Part shown: positions 48,244-60,332 of the stretch, piece by piece
How positions within the stretch are numbered: the first letter of the stretch is position 1
How the letters are laid out: the number at the start of each line of letters is the position of its first letter
Source: Begonia masoniana
Taxonomy: Eukaryota; Streptophyta; Magnoliopsida; Cucurbitales; Begoniaceae
Reading direction: 5' to 3'
Length of the DNA stretch: 64,000 bases
Assembly (NCBI GenBank): GCA_022432975.1
Contig: CM039512.1
Span: 28,567,171-28,631,170, forward strand
Translations under genes and position numbers: made by a program
Notes under the pieces: model-generated
Database searches by the model: none
Told to the model about the DNA's origin: nothing
Seen by the model: the letters and a program-made list of their open reading frames with translations, nothing else

Positions 48244-49102
48244 ACCGGAAGATTGCCTCATCCAGCTGTCCGTCGTACGTTAGAGAAGCACGAAATCATC
48301 AAATAACTCCTCCAACAGAAAGAAAACACAACTCATTCAAAATGCACATAGCGGAAGACTTAAGCAACAGATACATTTATAAATCTATATAATCATTCCC
48401 TAACTCAGTGATGCCACTAGACAGGTTCAAAGCTCAACGTTTAAAATAATCTCATCCTACTTAAGCTACCACTATCCTTAACATACTGTAACATAAGAGT
48501 CTTGAACAGGGGCACAGATCGCCTCTCAGTCCCGCACTTTCACCTTGGGTATCCTCCAGCAACCAGCCTTAAGCATCCGCTTTGAACATAACATCCTCAC
48601 CTGAACCTTCTTCACCTACACGGCATAGGTTTAACTATAAAGCCTAAGGCGGAGTAAGGAAAGCATCTATGAAACCGGAAGATTGCCTCATCCAGCTTCC
48701 GTCTTACGGTAGAGACCACTAAATCATCAAATAACTCCTCCCAACAGAAAGAAAACACAACTCATTCAAAATGCACATAGCGGAAGACTTAAGCAACAGA
48801 TCATTTATAAATCTATATAATCATTCCCTAACTCAGTGATCCACTAGACAGTTTCAAAGCTCAACGTTTTAAAATAATCTCATCCTACTTAAGCTACCAT
48901 ATCCTTTAACATACTGTAACATAAGAGTCTTAACCAGGGGTCACAAATCGCCTCTCCAGTCCCGCACTTTCACCTTGGGTATCCTCCAGCAACCTAGCCT
49001 TAAGCATCCTTGAACCTAACATCCTCACCTGAACCTTCTCACCTACACCATAAGGTTTAACTATAAGCCTAATGCTTAGTAAGGAATGCATGCTGACAGA
49101 TA
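48243..49102. repeat. Tandem duplication of about 430 bp in the gypsy-2 3' LTR
   Basis: The block starting AACCGGAAGATTGCCTCATC at 48243 recurs at 48673. The second copy matches the other LTR; the first has many single-base indels. It may be a real duplication or an unpolished assembly error. Confidence 0.8.
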
Positions 49103-49279
49103 TACATGAGTACACAATTTAAAGAGACATAATTCATAACCATTCTTCATTCATGTTCATCTTTATCATTTACATAACATGTACTAAGGCAGGGAACGAG
49201 GGAGGAAGACAGGGGTGTACATAGTCATTTGCCTATCGCGGCAGTCGTACATAATCATTTGCCTATCGCGGCAATCATG

Positions 49280-49460
49280 ATACATCACTCGGCCTCCCAG
49301 TGGGAGAATTCGCGAGCCATTCATATCATTAACTCGGCCTCCACCAGTGGGAGATTTCGCGAGTCGTACATATCATTAACTCGGCCTCCACCAGTGGGAG
49401 ATTTCGCGAGTCATACATATTATAACTCGGCCTCCACCAGTGGGAGAATTCGCGAGTCAT
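49280..49460. repeat. 47-bp tandem repeat, 4 copies (gypsy-2 3' LTR)
   Basis: The unit contains ACTCGGCCTCCACCAGTGGG and AGATTTCGCGAGTC. The counterpart is at 56450-56630. Confidence 0.85.
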
Positions 49461-50267
49461 GCATAACATAGTCTTTCCCGCCCTGCACTTAATCTTGGTT
49501 ACATTTGCTTTTCATATTCTCAACTTAATCATAACAGGGACACAGTGCATAGACATAAAGTTCATAGAGAGAAGTCATATCATGAGGACAAGTAAAACAT
49601 CCTGTAACTTTACATTTACTTACACAACTTCTTCATATCGTGGAAATAACAAATCATAGTCAATAAGCTAACATCTCAGTGATTTCCTAATACCCTTGCG
49701 GTGTAGGGCCCTAGTGGCCGGAAATCTTAATACATTCACTTACCTGGATTCCTTAGCAATCCGAGCTTCTTTCCTTTAAACTTCTTCACCTAAAACATGT
49801 ACATTACAGTAGTTAAAACAAAGTCCTAATAGTCCTAATCATAAACCATCCTAGGATCTAATAGCTAAAGTCATTCCGATTCCTTTGTTTGACACACTGC
49901 AGTCTGAAATCCGAAACTAGGTGGACAGGTTTTACCATTGGTTAAATCCGAGTTGGTTACTTAAAATGTTCAGAATCGATTCAGGACGACATTTCTACTC
50001 CCAGATTTTAAAAGTCAAAAACTACTCGGCCACTGCTAAAAATCCGAACTCAGTGCCGAGCTGAAAACAGAGCTCTATTTACTAATGAATGACTACATTG
50101 TCCATTTCATACCTCGGGTGTGGATTTGCAGAGAAGAGCAAGCTCGAAACCAGCCGTCGGTAAAGGGAAGTTCTGGTAGCCGAGAGCAAGAACTTGGGAG
50201 AGAAGAAATCGCCGAGAGGGAATGTCGGCTACAGTGGTAATAAAATGAGGTTTAAGGTTTCCATTTC

Positions 50268-50278
50268 CTATTTATACC
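50268..50278 (-). promoter_or_regulatory. TATA box of gypsy-2 3' LTR
   Basis: GGTATAAATAG on the minus strand, about 160 bases into the LTR. The 5' LTR copy at 57435-57445 is the one that would drive the element. Confidence 0.6.
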
Positions 50279-50436
50279 TAATCCATCAATTCTAATTACT
50301 AAACTGCCACCCAACCTAGTTTTACTCAACTTGTAATAAATTTGTCTTAACATTAAATTTAAATCATAACGGTTAAATAAGAGGGTGACAATGAAAATGG
50401 TCAGAAAATCACCTGGCCGAAATGTCGGGTGTTACA

Positions 50437-50453
50437 TCCACCCCTCCTTAAAC
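50437..50453 (-). other. Gypsy-2 polypurine tract
   Basis: GTTTAAGGAGGGGTGGA on the minus strand directly before the 3' LTR; same as in gypsy-1. Confidence 0.85.
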
Positions 50454-50477
50454 AAAATTTTCGTCCTCGAAAATTGC

Positions 50478-53400
50478 TCAAGCAAATAACTTAGGATATT
50501 TGTCCAACATCTCCAGCTGCCTTTCCCATGTGGCTTCTTCAATGTCGTGATTTGTCCATAAAACTTTCACCAATGGGATCTCTTTGTTTCTCAGAGTCTT
50601 GACTGCATATTCCAATATCTGTATCGGTTTCTCCTCATACTCCAGTGTCGGCTCTAAACCAATATCCGATGGCTGGATGACCTGCATCGGATCACGCATG
50701 CACTTTCTTAACATTGACACATGGAAGACATTATGAACTTTATCCAATGATGGAGGCAGTTGCAATCTGTAAGCTGTACTCCCGATTTTTGCCAAGACAG
50801 GGAAGGGTCCAATAAATCTAGGATTAAGTTTTCCCTTCTTGCCAAATCTTAAGACTCCTTTAAATGGTGACACCTTTAAGAATACTTCATCTCCTACTGA
50901 AAACTCGAGTTCCCTTCTCCTTTGATCTGCATAACACTTCTGCCGGCTTTGTGCAGTCATCATTCTTTTCCGAATAGTGGTAATCTTATCTGACATTTGC
51001 TGCAGAATATCAGGCCCAAGAAGTTTTGCTTCACCAACCTCGTCCCAATAAAGAGGTGACCTACATTTCCTACCATACAGTGCTTCAAAAGGTGCCATAC
51101 CAATGGTGGACTGATAACTGTTATTGTAGGAAAACTCAACTAGTGGTAAATGTCTGCTCCAAGTTGTCTGAAAGTCAAGTACACATGCTCTCAACATATC
51201 TTCGAGTATTTGAATCGTCCTTTCTGATTGGCCATCGGTCTGTGGGTGAAAAGCTGTGCTGAAAGATAACTTTGTACCTAATGTACCTTGCAAACTTTTC
51301 CAGAATCGAGAGGTGAACCTGGGGTCACGGTCAGAGACAATGGATACAGGGATCCCATGCAACCTAATAATTTCCTGAACATAAAGATTAGCAAATTGGT
51401 CCATCGTATAGGTGGTCCTTACAGGTAAGAAATGGGCTGATTTCGTCAGTCTATCCACCACAACCCAAATACAATCATGTCCTTTTGTCGTCTTAGGTAG
51501 TCCTACAACAAAATCCATAGCTATATGTTCCCACTTCCATTCGGGAATAGGCAACGGCTGAAGAGTACCTCCTGGACGTTGGTGCTCGGCTTTGACTTGT
51601 TGGCATACTAAACAGGACTCAACATACTTAGCAACATCCCTTTTTAGGTTAGGCCACCAGTACTGTAACTTCAGGTCTCGGTACATCTTGGTGCAGCCAG
51701 GATGTACAGAAAAGGAAGAGGAGTGCGCCTCAGCCAAGATCAACTTACGCAATTCCACATCATTAGGAATGCACCACCGATTTCTAAACCTCAGGATCCC
51801 ATCCTTGGAGAGACTGAACTCGGAGGTGGTGTCCTTCAACTTATCCATCATGCTGATATTTTCCACTGAATCCTTCTGTTGTGCATCCTTGATCTTTTCC
51901 AAAATTGTTGGTTGAATAGTTAACTCAGCGAGCAAGATTGATAATTCTGGAACTATCTCCAAGTCAAATTTCTGAACTTCTGTTCTTAAGGGTATAGACA
52001 TGGTTGAAACCACGGGCTGCATTGTTGTTGACATCCTACTCAACGCATCAGCTACAGAGTTAGCCTTCCCGGGGTGATACTTGATCTCAAAATCGTAGTC
52101 CTTGACAAATTCCAACCAACGTCTCTGTCTCATGTTCAATTCCTTCTGTGTGAAGAGGTACTTTAGATTTTTATGGTCAGAAAACACCTCACATTGATGT
52201 CCATATAAATAGTGCCTCCAAATCTTCAAGGCAAAAACAACAGCAGCTAATTCTAGATCATGAGTGGGGTAATTTTGCTCGTAACTTTTTAGCTGCCTAG
52301 AAGCATACGCTATAACTTTACCCTTTTGCATCAAAACACAACCTAAACCAACTTTAGACGCATCACAGTAAACACTAAATTTTCCTTCTTCGGTTGGGAG
52401 GGTCAATACAGGGGCTGTTGTTAACTTCAGTTTTAACGTCTGGAAGCTATCTTCACAGGCTTCAGTCCAAGAATACTTAATGTCCTTCTTTGTTAAACCT
52501 GTCAGGGGTTTAGCTATCATGGAAAATCCCTTGATGAACTTCCTGTAATAGCCTGCCAGTCCAAGGAAGCTGCGGACTTCGCTGGCATTCTTAGGTTGAG
52601 GCCAATCCTTTACTGCCTGAATTTTGGTCGGGTCCACAGATATGCCATTAGTAGAAACTACCTGGCCAAGGAAATTAACCTTATCTAACCAAAACTCACA
52701 CTTAGACAGCTTGGCGTAAAGTTGATGCTCCTTCAATGTCGTCAAAACTACTTTTAAATGTTCTTCATGGTCAGCCACAGTTCGAGAGTATATCAAGATA
52801 TCATCTATGAACACAATCACAAACTTATCCAAATACTCACGAAACACACGGTTCATTAGATCCATAAAAGCGGCAGGGGCGTTTGTCAATCCAAACGACA
52901 TGACTAAGAATTCATAATGTCCATAACGGGTTCTGAAGGCTGTCTTTGGTATATCTCCTTCTTTAACCTTCAGTTGGTAATAACCCGAACGTAAATCTAT
53001 CTTTGAAAACACCTTAGCTCCTTGCAATTGGTCAAACAAATCATCAATCCTGGGTAAGGGGTACCTATTCTTGATTGTCAACTTATTTAGTTCCCTGTAG
53101 TCTATGCACATTCTAAGAGAACCATCCTTCTTCCTTACAAATAAGACTGGTGCACCCCAAGGAGAACTACTGGGGCGAATAAATCCCTTGTCAACCAATT
53201 CCTGCAGTTGCACCTTTAATTCTTTCAACTCAACAGGTGCCATACGGTAAGGATTCTTGGATACAGGTGATGCCTCGGGGTATGTATCAATCACAAATTC
53301 TATTTCCCTATCAGGTGGTATACCCGGTAAGTCATCTAAGAATGCCTCGGGAAACTCTCGGACTATAGGAATATCCTGTAGCTCAATTTTATTCTTCACC

Positions 53401-54953
53401 CGGTCATCTATTACACTAGCCAGGTAGCTCTCAAAACCACCTCTCAGCATTCGGTATATTTCTAGTGAGGATTTAATTGGTATCTTACTTATTTTAGGAA
53501 TAGCTTGGAAGGAATAATGGTTATCATTTGGGGGTCTAAAATCAACTATTCCAGATCTACAACTTATCGTGGCATGATGTCTAAATAACCAATCCATCCC
53601 TAATATCACTTCATACCCTTTTATGTCAATGACAATTAATTCCGCATAGAGATTCTTATCCCCTAAGGACACGACGTCACCCTTAACAATCTGTTCTGAA
53701 TGTAGGGACTTCCCTGATGGCAACACAACACTATATGACCTTTCAGCTGGTAAGGGTCCTATGCTATGTTTGCATACAAACAAGGTTGATATAAACGAGT
53801 GTGTGGCCCCTGTATCTATGAGTGTATAAGCAGCAAAACCACAGATCATGATGGTACCTGATATGACTGTGTGTTGATCAGCTCCCTCATCTTCCATCAA
53901 CGCATACACTCTGGGTACAACCCTTGCACGGTTCGGGTCTGGTGGCATGGGACAATCTCTGACCATGTGTCCGGTCTTATCACACCTGAAACACCGGCCA
54001 GAAAGCAGCTTGCACTCACCAGGGTGGTTCCTCTGACATGTAGGGCATAGAGGCGCCAGAGGTCTCTTTCCTTTTCCCTTGTCATCATTCTGGTTGAGGG
54101 GCCTCTTCATTCCATGCTGTTGTTGCTGTGGTCCCCTGTTCTGTCGTGGCTGCCAACCTTTGTTCTGACGTGGTGGCGGCTGAGTGTCCTTCATGAGTTT
54201 CTTTGGCTGTTCGCGCTGTGCATATGCTGTCATTTCTGCCTCTTCTAGCTCCAAGGCCTTAGCCGTCACTTCACCATAAGGTACATTATGTATCCCGGCA
54301 GTCTTCACTTTCATGTACAGATTTGGCTTCAGTCCTTGAACAAACTGGTAAATCTTATCTTCCTCATCCTCAGTCATACGGGGAGCAAACCGTGATAAAG
54401 CATCAAATTCACATATATAATCCGTCACAGAGCCAGTTTGTCGTAGATTCATGAACTCCTTCTTCTTGTTGGCCCGAACAGTCCTATTAAAGTACTTGTC
54501 AAAGAAGGCAGTCTTGAACATCCCCCAGGTCATAGCTTCGGCATTAGTGGTGCTCTGGATCGAGTCCCACCAATGCCTTGCACTTAACTCCAAATGAAAG
54601 ACAGCATAGGTGACCTTATCCCCTTCGTCAACCTTTGCATACTTAAACATGTCTTCTATCTTTCGAATCCACTCCTCAGCATGAATAGGATCTGAGACAT
54701 ACCCATTAAACACCGGGGGTTGGAGCCAGTGGAAGCGCTCACCCCCATGATCATGAGTTGCGTTAGTACTGGAGTTGCCTTGTTCTTCTCTAGCTGTCAT
54801 CAGTCGTTCTATCTGGTGAGATTGGCGCATGACCAACTCAGTCAACTGAGCAATAGCATTGCTATCCTCATTGGCCTCTCTCTGTTGACCTCTAACCATC
54901 TTGGGATTCCTAGACAAATCATTACAGGCATAACTTAACTTAATGACATACAT
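50478..54953 (-). CDS. Gypsy-2 gag-pol polyprotein, intact
   Basis: It encodes all proteins needed for particle formation, reverse transcription and integration. The order is gag core (about residues 80-240), [12 protein letters not shown] (303-314), CCHC knuckle (321-334), protease LIDTGATHS (D380) and reverse transcriptase (about 560-735; D653 in [14 protein letters not shown] 715-718). RNase H follows (about 858-970; D864, E901, D926), then integrase with zinc finger H1077, H1084, C1114, C1117 and core D1147, D1208, E1244. A GPF module (about 1379-1400) and a chromodomain-like tail (about 1436-1488, ending [13 protein letters not shown]) complete it. The frame opens at 54953, but the ATG at about 54899 (MVRGQQ) is the more likely start, because gypsy-1 keeps it. 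No stop or shift is seen. It has no separate gag frame and no envelope gene. Confidence 0.95.
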   Translation of the reverse strand: MYVIKLSYACNDLSRNPKMVRGQQREANEDSNAIAQLTELVMRQSHQIERLMTAREEQGNSSTNATHDHGGERFHWLQPPVFNGYVSDPIHAEEWIRKIEDMFKYAKVDEGDKVTYAVFHLELSARHWWDSIQSTTNAEAMTWGMFKTAFFDKYFNRTVRANKKKEFMNLRQTGSVTDYICEFDALSRFAPRMTEDEEDKIYQFVQGLKPNLYMKVKTAGIHNVPYGEVTAKALELEEAEMTAYAQREQPKKLMKDTQPPPRQNKGWQPRQNRGPQQQQHGMKRPLNQNDDKGKGKRPLAPLCPTCQRNHPGECKLLSGRCFRCDKTGHMVRDCPMPPDPNRARVVPRVYALMEDEGADQHTVISGTIMICGFAAYTLIDTGATHSFISTLFVCKHSIGPLPAERSYSVVLPSGKSLHSEQIVKGDVVSLGDKNLYAELIVIDIKGYEVILGMDWLFRHHATISCRSGIVDFRPPNDNHYSFQAIPKISKIPIKSSLEIYRMLRGGFESYLASVIDDRVKNKIELQDIPIVREFPEAFLDDLPGIPPDREIEFVIDTYPEASPVSKNPYRMAPVELKELKVQLQELVDKGFIRPSSSPWGAPVLFVRKKDGSLRMCIDYRELNKLTIKNRYPLPRIDDLFDQLQGAKVFSKIDLRSGYYQLKVKEGDIPKTAFRTRYGHYEFLVMSFGLTNAPAAFMDLMNRVFREYLDKFVIVFIDDILIYSRTVADHEEHLKVVLTTLKEHQLYAKLSKCEFWLDKVNFLGQVVSTNGISVDPTKIQAVKDWPQPKNASEVRSFLGLAGYYRKFIKGFSMIAKPLTGLTKKDIKYSWTEACEDSFQTLKLKLTTAPVLTLPTEEGKFSVYCDASKVGLGCVLMQKGKVIAYASRQLKSYEQNYPTHDLELAAVVFALKIWRHYLYGHQCEVFSDHKNLKYLFTQKELNMRQRRWLEFVKDYDFEIKYHPGKANSVADALSRMSTTMQPVVSTMSIPLRTEVQKFDLEIVPELSILLAELTIQPTILEKIKDAQQKDSVENISMMDKLKDTTSEFSLSKDGILRFRNRWCIPNDVELRKLILAEAHSSSFSVHPGCTKMYRDLKLQYWWPNLKRDVAKYVESCLVCQQVKAEHQRPGGTLQPLPIPEWKWEHIAMDFVVGLPKTTKGHDCIWVVVDRLTKSAHFLPVRTTYTMDQFANLYVQEIIRLHGIPVSIVSDRDPRFTSRFWKSLQGTLGTKLSFSTAFHPQTDGQSERTIQILEDMLRACVLDFQTTWSRHLPLVEFSYNNSYQSTIGMAPFEALYGRKCRSPLYWDEVGEAKLLGPDILQQMSDKITTIRKRMMTAQSRQKCYADQRRRELEFSVGDEVFLKVSPFKGVLRFGKKGKLNPRFIGPFPVLAKIGSTAYRLQLPPSLDKVHNVFHVSMLRKCMRDPMQVIQPSDIGLEPTLEYEEKPIQILEYAVKTLRNKEIPLVKVLWTNHDIEEATWERQLEMLDKYPKLFA

Positions 54954-55061
54954 GAAATCATAAACACTTACAGTTGCTGAGGTGTGCTCAAGTGACAGTC
55001 AGTGCTGGGAGGCAGTCTGCAGAATTGGTTTTAGAACCTGGTTTTGTTTTGATACCACAAT
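54954..55061 (-). other. Gypsy-2 leader with primer-binding site
   Basis: The minus strand reads TGGTATCAAAAC at 55046-55057, close to the tRNA-iMet complement with two changes, four bases inside the 5' LTR. A short leader of about 100 to 160 bases leads to gag. Confidence 0.75.
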
Positions 55062-55665
55062 TGTAACGACCCCGGCAAGGAGCCGTCACGTGTTCATATT
55101 CTTTCATTAATCGTTTGCTTGACTTTTACTAATATTACATTCACTTACTATCTCTCAACAGACTTTCACATTTTACATATACTTTTTTTTTTTTTTTCTA
55201 AACTGGTAATAGAGACGCAGAACCATTAAGGAAGACGAACCCTCTCGTGCCCGACTTCCCACGCCTCGTCGGCTCAACCTTCACAGAGTCGAGCGACTAG
55301 ACTCGGTCATTGGCTTCTTGACAATTTCGGGAAAAGAGGAGGTGCCCTCAATTCTCTTAACTTAATACCACTCGGGTTTGCATGGGTTGCATGCGTTGAC
55401 AACCCTCAGTAATTTAGTCGTCCGGTCATCACGTGTATTACGCGTGACTCGCTTAACATCACCTAAAAGGAGACATCTTCCGGTGGGCACGTGGGCCTCG
55501 CGTGCTAAATTAAAACATCATCCGGTCACTAAATGACAAAACACATTTTACATCTTCCGGTCGCTAAACGACAAAACACATTTTACATCTTCCGGTCGCT
55601 AAACGACAAAACACATTTTACATCTTCCGGTCGCTAAACGACAAAACACATTTTACATCTTCCGG

Positions 55666-55835
55666 TGACGTCATCCGGAAGACTAAACCATCATACAACT
55701 ATCCTTCGGCATCTGCCGATGACGTCAGCCGGAAGACTAAACCAACAAACAACTACCCTTCGGCATCTGCCGATGACGTCAGCCGGAAGACTAAACCATC
55801 AAACAATTAACTCTCGGCATCTGCCGATGACGTCA
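55666..55835. promoter_or_regulatory. 54-bp repeat array with four TGACGTCA palindromes (5' LTR)
   Basis: Exact counterpart of 48074-48243. Relative to the TATA box at 57435 it lies about 1.6-1.8 kb downstream in the transcribed direction, so it would be in the leader RNA and in DNA downstream of the start. Confidence 0.65.
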
Positions 55836-56449
55836 ACCGGAAGATTGCCTCATCCAGCTTCCGTCTTACGGTAGAGAACACTAAATCATCAAATAACTCC
55901 TCCCAACAGAAAGAAAACACAACTCATTCAAAATGCACATAGCGGAAGACTTAAGCAACAGATCATTTATAAATCTATATAATCATTCCCTAACTCAGTG
56001 ATCCACTAGACAGTTTCAAAGCTCAACGTTTTAAAATAATCTCATCCTACTTAAGCTACCATATCCTTTAACATACTGTAACATAAGAGTCTTAACCAGG
56101 GGTCACAAATCGCCTCTCCAGTCCCGCACTGTCACCTTGGGCATCCTCCAGCAACCAGCCTTAAGCATCCTCTTTGAACATAACATCATCACCTGAACCT
56201 TCTTCACCTACACCATAAGGTTTAACTATAAGCCTAATGCTTAGTAAGGAATGCATGCTGACAGATATACATGAGTACACAATTTAAAGAGACATAATTC
56301 ATAAACCATTCTTCATTCATGTTCATCTTTATCATTTACATAACATGTATTAAGGCAGGGAACGAGGGAGGAAGACAGGGGTACATAGTCATTTGCCTAT
56401 CGCGGCAGTCGTACATAATCATTTGCCTATCGCGGCAATCATGATACAT

Positions 56450-56630
56450 CACTCGGCCTCCCCAGTGGGAGAATTCGCGAGCCATACATATCATTAACTC
56501 GGCCTCCACCAGTGGGAGATTTCGCGAGTCGTACATATCATTAACTCAGCCTCCACCAGTGGGAGATTTCGCGAGTCATACATATTATTAACTCGGCCTC
56601 CACCAGTGGGAGAATTCGCGAGTCATGCAT
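56450..56630. repeat. 47-bp tandem repeat, 4 copies (gypsy-2 5' LTR)
   Basis: Counterpart of 49280-49460, with CTCGGCCTCCACCAGTGGG and TTCGCGAGTC in each unit. Confidence 0.85.
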
Positions 56631-57434
56631 AACATAGTCTTTCCCCGCCCTGCACTTAATCTTGGTTACATTTGCTTTTCATATTCTCAACTTAATCATA
56701 ACAGGGACACAGTGCATAGACATAAAGTTCATAGAGAGAAGTCATATCATGAGGACAAGTAAAACATCCTGTAACTTTACATTTACTTACACAACTTCTT
56801 CATATCGTGGAAATAACAAATCATAGTCAATAAGCTAACATCTCAGTGATTTCCTAATACCCTTGCGGTGTAGGGCCCTAGTGGCCGGAAATCTTAATAC
56901 ATTCACTTACCTGGATTCCTTAGCAATCCGAGCTTCTTTCCTTTAAACTTCTTCACCTAAAACATGTACATTACAGTAGTTAAAACAAAGTCCTAATAGT
57001 CCTAATCATAAACCATCCTAGGATCTAATAGCTAAAGTCATTCCGATTCCTCTGTTTGACACACTGCAGTCTGAAATCTGAAACTAGGTGGACAGGTTTT
57101 ACCATTGGTTAAATCCGAGTTGGTTACTTAAAATGTTCAGAATCGATTCAGGACGACATTTCTACTCCCAGATTTTAAAAGTCAAAAACTACTTGGCCAC
57201 TGCTAAAAATCCGAACTCAGTGCCGAGCTGAAAACAGAGCTCTATTTACTAATGAATGACTACATTGTCCATTTCATACCTCGGGTGTGGATTTGCAGAG
57301 AAGAGCAAGCTCGAAACCAGCCGTCGGTAAAGGGAAGTTCTGGTAGCCGAGAGCAAGAACTTGGGAGAGAAGAAATCGCCGAGAGGGAATGTCGGCTACA
57401 GTGGTAATAAAATGAGGTTTAAGGTTTCCATTTC

Positions 57435-57445
57435 CTATTTATACC
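57435..57445 (-). promoter_or_regulatory. TATA box of gypsy-2 5' LTR
   Basis: GGTATAAATAG on the minus strand, about 160 bases from the outer LTR edge. A transcript would start near 57405-57415 and cross about 2.3 kb of LTR before the primer site. Confidence 0.65.
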
Positions 57446-57603
57446 TAATCCATCAATTCTAATTACTAAACTGCCACCCAACCTAGTTTTACTCAACTTG
57501 TAATAAATTTGTCTTAACATTAAATTTAAATCATAACGGTTAAATAAGAGGGTGACAATGAAAATGGTCAGAAAATCACCTGGCCGAAATGTCGGGTGTT
57601 ACA

Positions 57604-57608
57604 CCTTT
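57604..57608. repeat. Right target-site duplication of gypsy-2
   Basis: CCTTT, identical to 47470-47474. Confidence 0.9.
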
Positions 57609-58280
57609 CTCTTCAAACTTCTTCACCTAAAACATTTACATTGCAGTAGTTAAAACAAAATCCTATTAGTTCTAATCACAAGTCATCCTAGGATCTACTA
57701 GCTATAGTCACTCCCGAATCCTTAGTATAGTTTCTCTGTGCAGTTTGAAATCCAAAACCCAAAACAGACAGATTCGATTAGCGATAGTTCAGGGTTGGTT
57801 GTTTAATGTCCAAAATCGATTCGGAATGACATTACCACTTTCAGATTTTAAAATACCCTTACTAATACACGGCCATTGAAGAACCCAGGGCTTCAACACA
57901 TAGCAGAAAATAGAGCTTAACGACTAAAAGATAGCTACATTGCCAAACTCGTACCTCAAGCACAAAGTAGCCGAGAAGCAGCAAGGAAACCGGTCGTCGA
58001 AAGAGGGATTTCCAGCTGACAGAGAGCGAGAGCTCGGGAGAGAAGAAATCGCCGAGAGTAGAAGGTGTCGGCTACAGTGGTTTAAATGAGGTTTGAACCC
58101 TTTCCATTTTCTTTAAATACCGGTCTCAAACCTCCATTATTATAACTTTGCCATTCAACCTAGTTTAAAACCACATGTAATTAATTAAGCTTGGCATAAA
58201 ATTCTAAACCGTGAAGATTGAATAATCATGGCCGTTAATTCAGTTAGGGAGTCACCTGGTTGAAGTTGTCGGGTGTTACA

Positions 58281-58285
58281 TCTTA
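58281..58285. repeat. Right target-site duplication of gypsy-1 (imperfect)
   Basis: TCTTA against TTTTA at 34990-34994. Confidence 0.6.
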
Positions 58286-59994
58286 CCTCCCAATCCCTAA
58301 ATGAGCTTCTGGGGAGTCCTCATCTAGATCAACATCCCAAAATCTATTCAACAGTGCTAGAACCCCCATTTCTTGGAACTCCCGATGGAAAACAATTTTT
58401 GAAAGAAATTGCCCTAGACCCGCACAACATTCCCAATTCCTTAAAGAGCAAACATTTAACAATTAGAGCTCGACTTCTCTATCAGATTATCAGTTATAAT
58501 GTTATTCCTAAGGGTGGTCATTATGATGATATTAGCAGCATGGAATTGGTTGTTCTTTTTGCCATCTTTCAAAAGACCCCGGTTGATGTAGGATACATTA
58601 TTATGAGAAGGATGATTCAGTGTGTTTCTTCAGGGCCTACATCTTTTCCCTATAACCTCCTTCTCATGAAGATTTTTCAGATGTCCGAGGTTGAATTTCC
58701 CGAGGATGAGGATCCTTCCTGTCTCAAATCATCCAGTTACTACTCTAAATCCACTTTGTCAAGGATGGGAATTAAGAGAACCCGTCAAGGGAATTTTGTT
58801 TTGGATCAGTCCAAGCAAAGGGCTGCTAAGGTCGCAGCCGTCAGAAAAGGAAAAAGGAAACTGATTTTAGATGAAGAGTCATCAATGCAAGAAGGAGGTG
58901 GTGACTCAGAGATCCCTGCATTTGATATTTTCCATCCTCATTCTCTGGTCTCACGCCCCCACCTTCCTCCACCAGTGCCAAGACCCTCTGCTCCATCCTC
59001 TCTAGCCCATCTTTTTGAGGCCATCTCAGTTCCTCAGCCATCTCCTCCACCTACTCTTTTGGTACCTTCTCTGCCTCCTCCAGTCCCACTTCCTCCTCCA
59101 GTCCAAATACCTCCTCCAGTCCCACTTTCTCCACCAGTCCAACCACCTCCTCCACTACTAACACCTCCTCCTGTCCAACCTGCTTCACTAGTCCTAACAG
59201 CTCCACTTGTCCACGTCTCCTCACCAATTCCATCCATTACTCCTGCCACTCCTTTGACTTATCAGCGGAGATTTTCGTTGAGTGAGGCTCAGTACAATGA
59301 TTTAAAGGCCTCTATTGACAGTCTAGGGTCAGCCCTCTGTCAGCTTGATAAATCTCTAGACGCCAAGCTTGACAAGACCCAAAAGAACATGAGCATTGCT
59401 GTGGATACTGGTCTTGAGCTGCTGGCAACGAAAATGGATGGTCACCGACGCATTGTTGCCAAGGAACTTGAGTCTCTCAGATCCTCTGTTGACAATCTGA
59501 ATCCCGATTCCAATTTAGTCTGTGTCACAGAGGCTTGTTATGAAGACTTCCTCTCTCCGATCATCCGTCTAGAGGCAGGTGAAGATGCTCGGCTACTGCC
59601 CTTAGATCTTCAGGAAGCTACGCTGACATTCTCTCCTTCTGCTGCTATTTCTGTCCGAGAGCCCTCTTTCGAGTCCTCAAATCCTATGGCTGCATCTCTT
59701 ACTGCTTTTCCATCTGTAGAGTATCCTTCTTGTATGGACATGATCATGTTTCCAGAAATCTCTGCCATTTCTGCTCCCTGCTTGGATTTGGTGATCTATC
59801 AAGGACCCTCTCCATCTACTGCTCCTCAGCCAGAGCCTTCTCCATGCCAGGATATAGTGATCTATCAAGCACCACTTCCTCCCGCTATTGCTTCACTTCG
59901 CGCACTTGTGGATGCTTATTTTCTTTCAGATCTTGAAGTGCCCGCTTGGATTAGCCAAGCTTTCTGGACTCATTTTTTAGCTTTCTTTAAGTAG
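58286..59994 (+). pseudogene. Extra ORF after pol of the Sirevirus-like element, 3' part
   Basis: The open frame (about 570 codons to the stop at 59992-59994) continues the frame that breaks off at 34994 once the gypsy-1 insertion and one duplication are left out. Its first 200 residues are globular, with a basic stretch RKGKRK. Then comes a proline-rich low-complexity segment (58950-59230), a charged helical stretch likely to form a coiled coil (59280-59510), and an acidic, serine-rich tail. I see no convincing membrane segment. The position after pol is that of the envelope-like ORF of Sireviruses; its function is unknown. Apart from the insertion it has no stop, unlike pol. Confidence 0.75.
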
Positions 59995-60332
59995 AGGATT
60001 TTGTTTGTAAACACGTTTATTGATATTCTAATGACATTTCTATGATGTTTCTATCCCTTGTGGTGAATGCATTGCTTCTGCTGTCTCTTTGTTTGTTTTT
60101 GATAATGTCAATGAGAGAGAATATATTTGATCGGTGATTTATGCATGTGGAATTAGTAACTATGACTTGTGTATGCATATTTTTGAAATCTGAAAATCTG
60201 GATATATGCATATTTTTGACTGTTTTTGAAACTCTGGTATGCTCTGTGCTTGTTTTTGGAATATATGCATTTGCTATGGGGGAGTTATACTTAATCAAAT
60301 TTATAGGTTGTCATCATCAAAAAGGGGGAGAT
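59995..60332 (+). other. 3' untranslated region and polypurine tract of the Sirevirus-like element
   Basis: No gene is present. It ends in AAAAAGGGGGAGAT, a canonical copia polypurine tract, directly before the 3' LTR at 60333. Confidence 0.85.

Larger units (their letters stand above)
47475..50436 (-). repeat. 3' LTR of gypsy-2, 2962 bp
   Basis: It contains the 35-bp array, the 54-bp TGACGTCA array, an extra tandem copy of about 430 bp (48243-48672 against 48673 onward), a 47-bp array and a TATA box. The partner LTR is 2542 bp and lacks the extra copy. Confidence 0.92.
47475..57603 (-). mobile_element. Gypsy-2: apparently intact Ty3/gypsy chromovirus-like element, 10129 bp
   Basis: It has two LTRs (47475-50436 and 55062-57603), a perfect CCTTT target duplication, a polypurine tract, a slightly altered primer site and one uninterrupted gag-pol frame of 1491 codons. 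The LTRs are nearly identical except for an extra block of about 430 bp in the left one. The C-terminal chromodomain-like segment and long LTRs suggest the Tekay/Del lineage of chromoviruses; the lineage is inferred from those traits, not from a tree. It is the innermost and youngest element of the stack. Confidence 0.93.
55062..57603 (-). repeat. 5' LTR of gypsy-2, 2542 bp
   Basis: It carries the 35-bp array, the 54-bp array (TGACGTCA at 55666, 55720, 55774 and 55828), the 47-bp array and the TATA box. It is near identical to the 3' LTR over shared parts. Confidence 0.93.
44970..58280 (-). repeat. 5' LTR of gypsy-1, split by gypsy-2
   Basis: The left part 44970-47474 and right part 57609-58280 together match the 3' LTR at 34995-39503 apart from array length, one deletion and small changes. 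The 5-bp duplication CCTTT marks the gypsy-2 insertion point. Confidence 0.9.

Noticed and set aside
48073..48306. A periodic 18-residue repeat protein (also at 55665-55874)
   Set aside because: The periodicity is the 54-bp DNA array inside an LTR. There is no start context or homologue I recognise, so I treat it as non-coding.
58841..59249. Glycine-rich frames on the minus strand
   Set aside because: They are shadows of the proline-rich segment of the plus-strand extra ORF.
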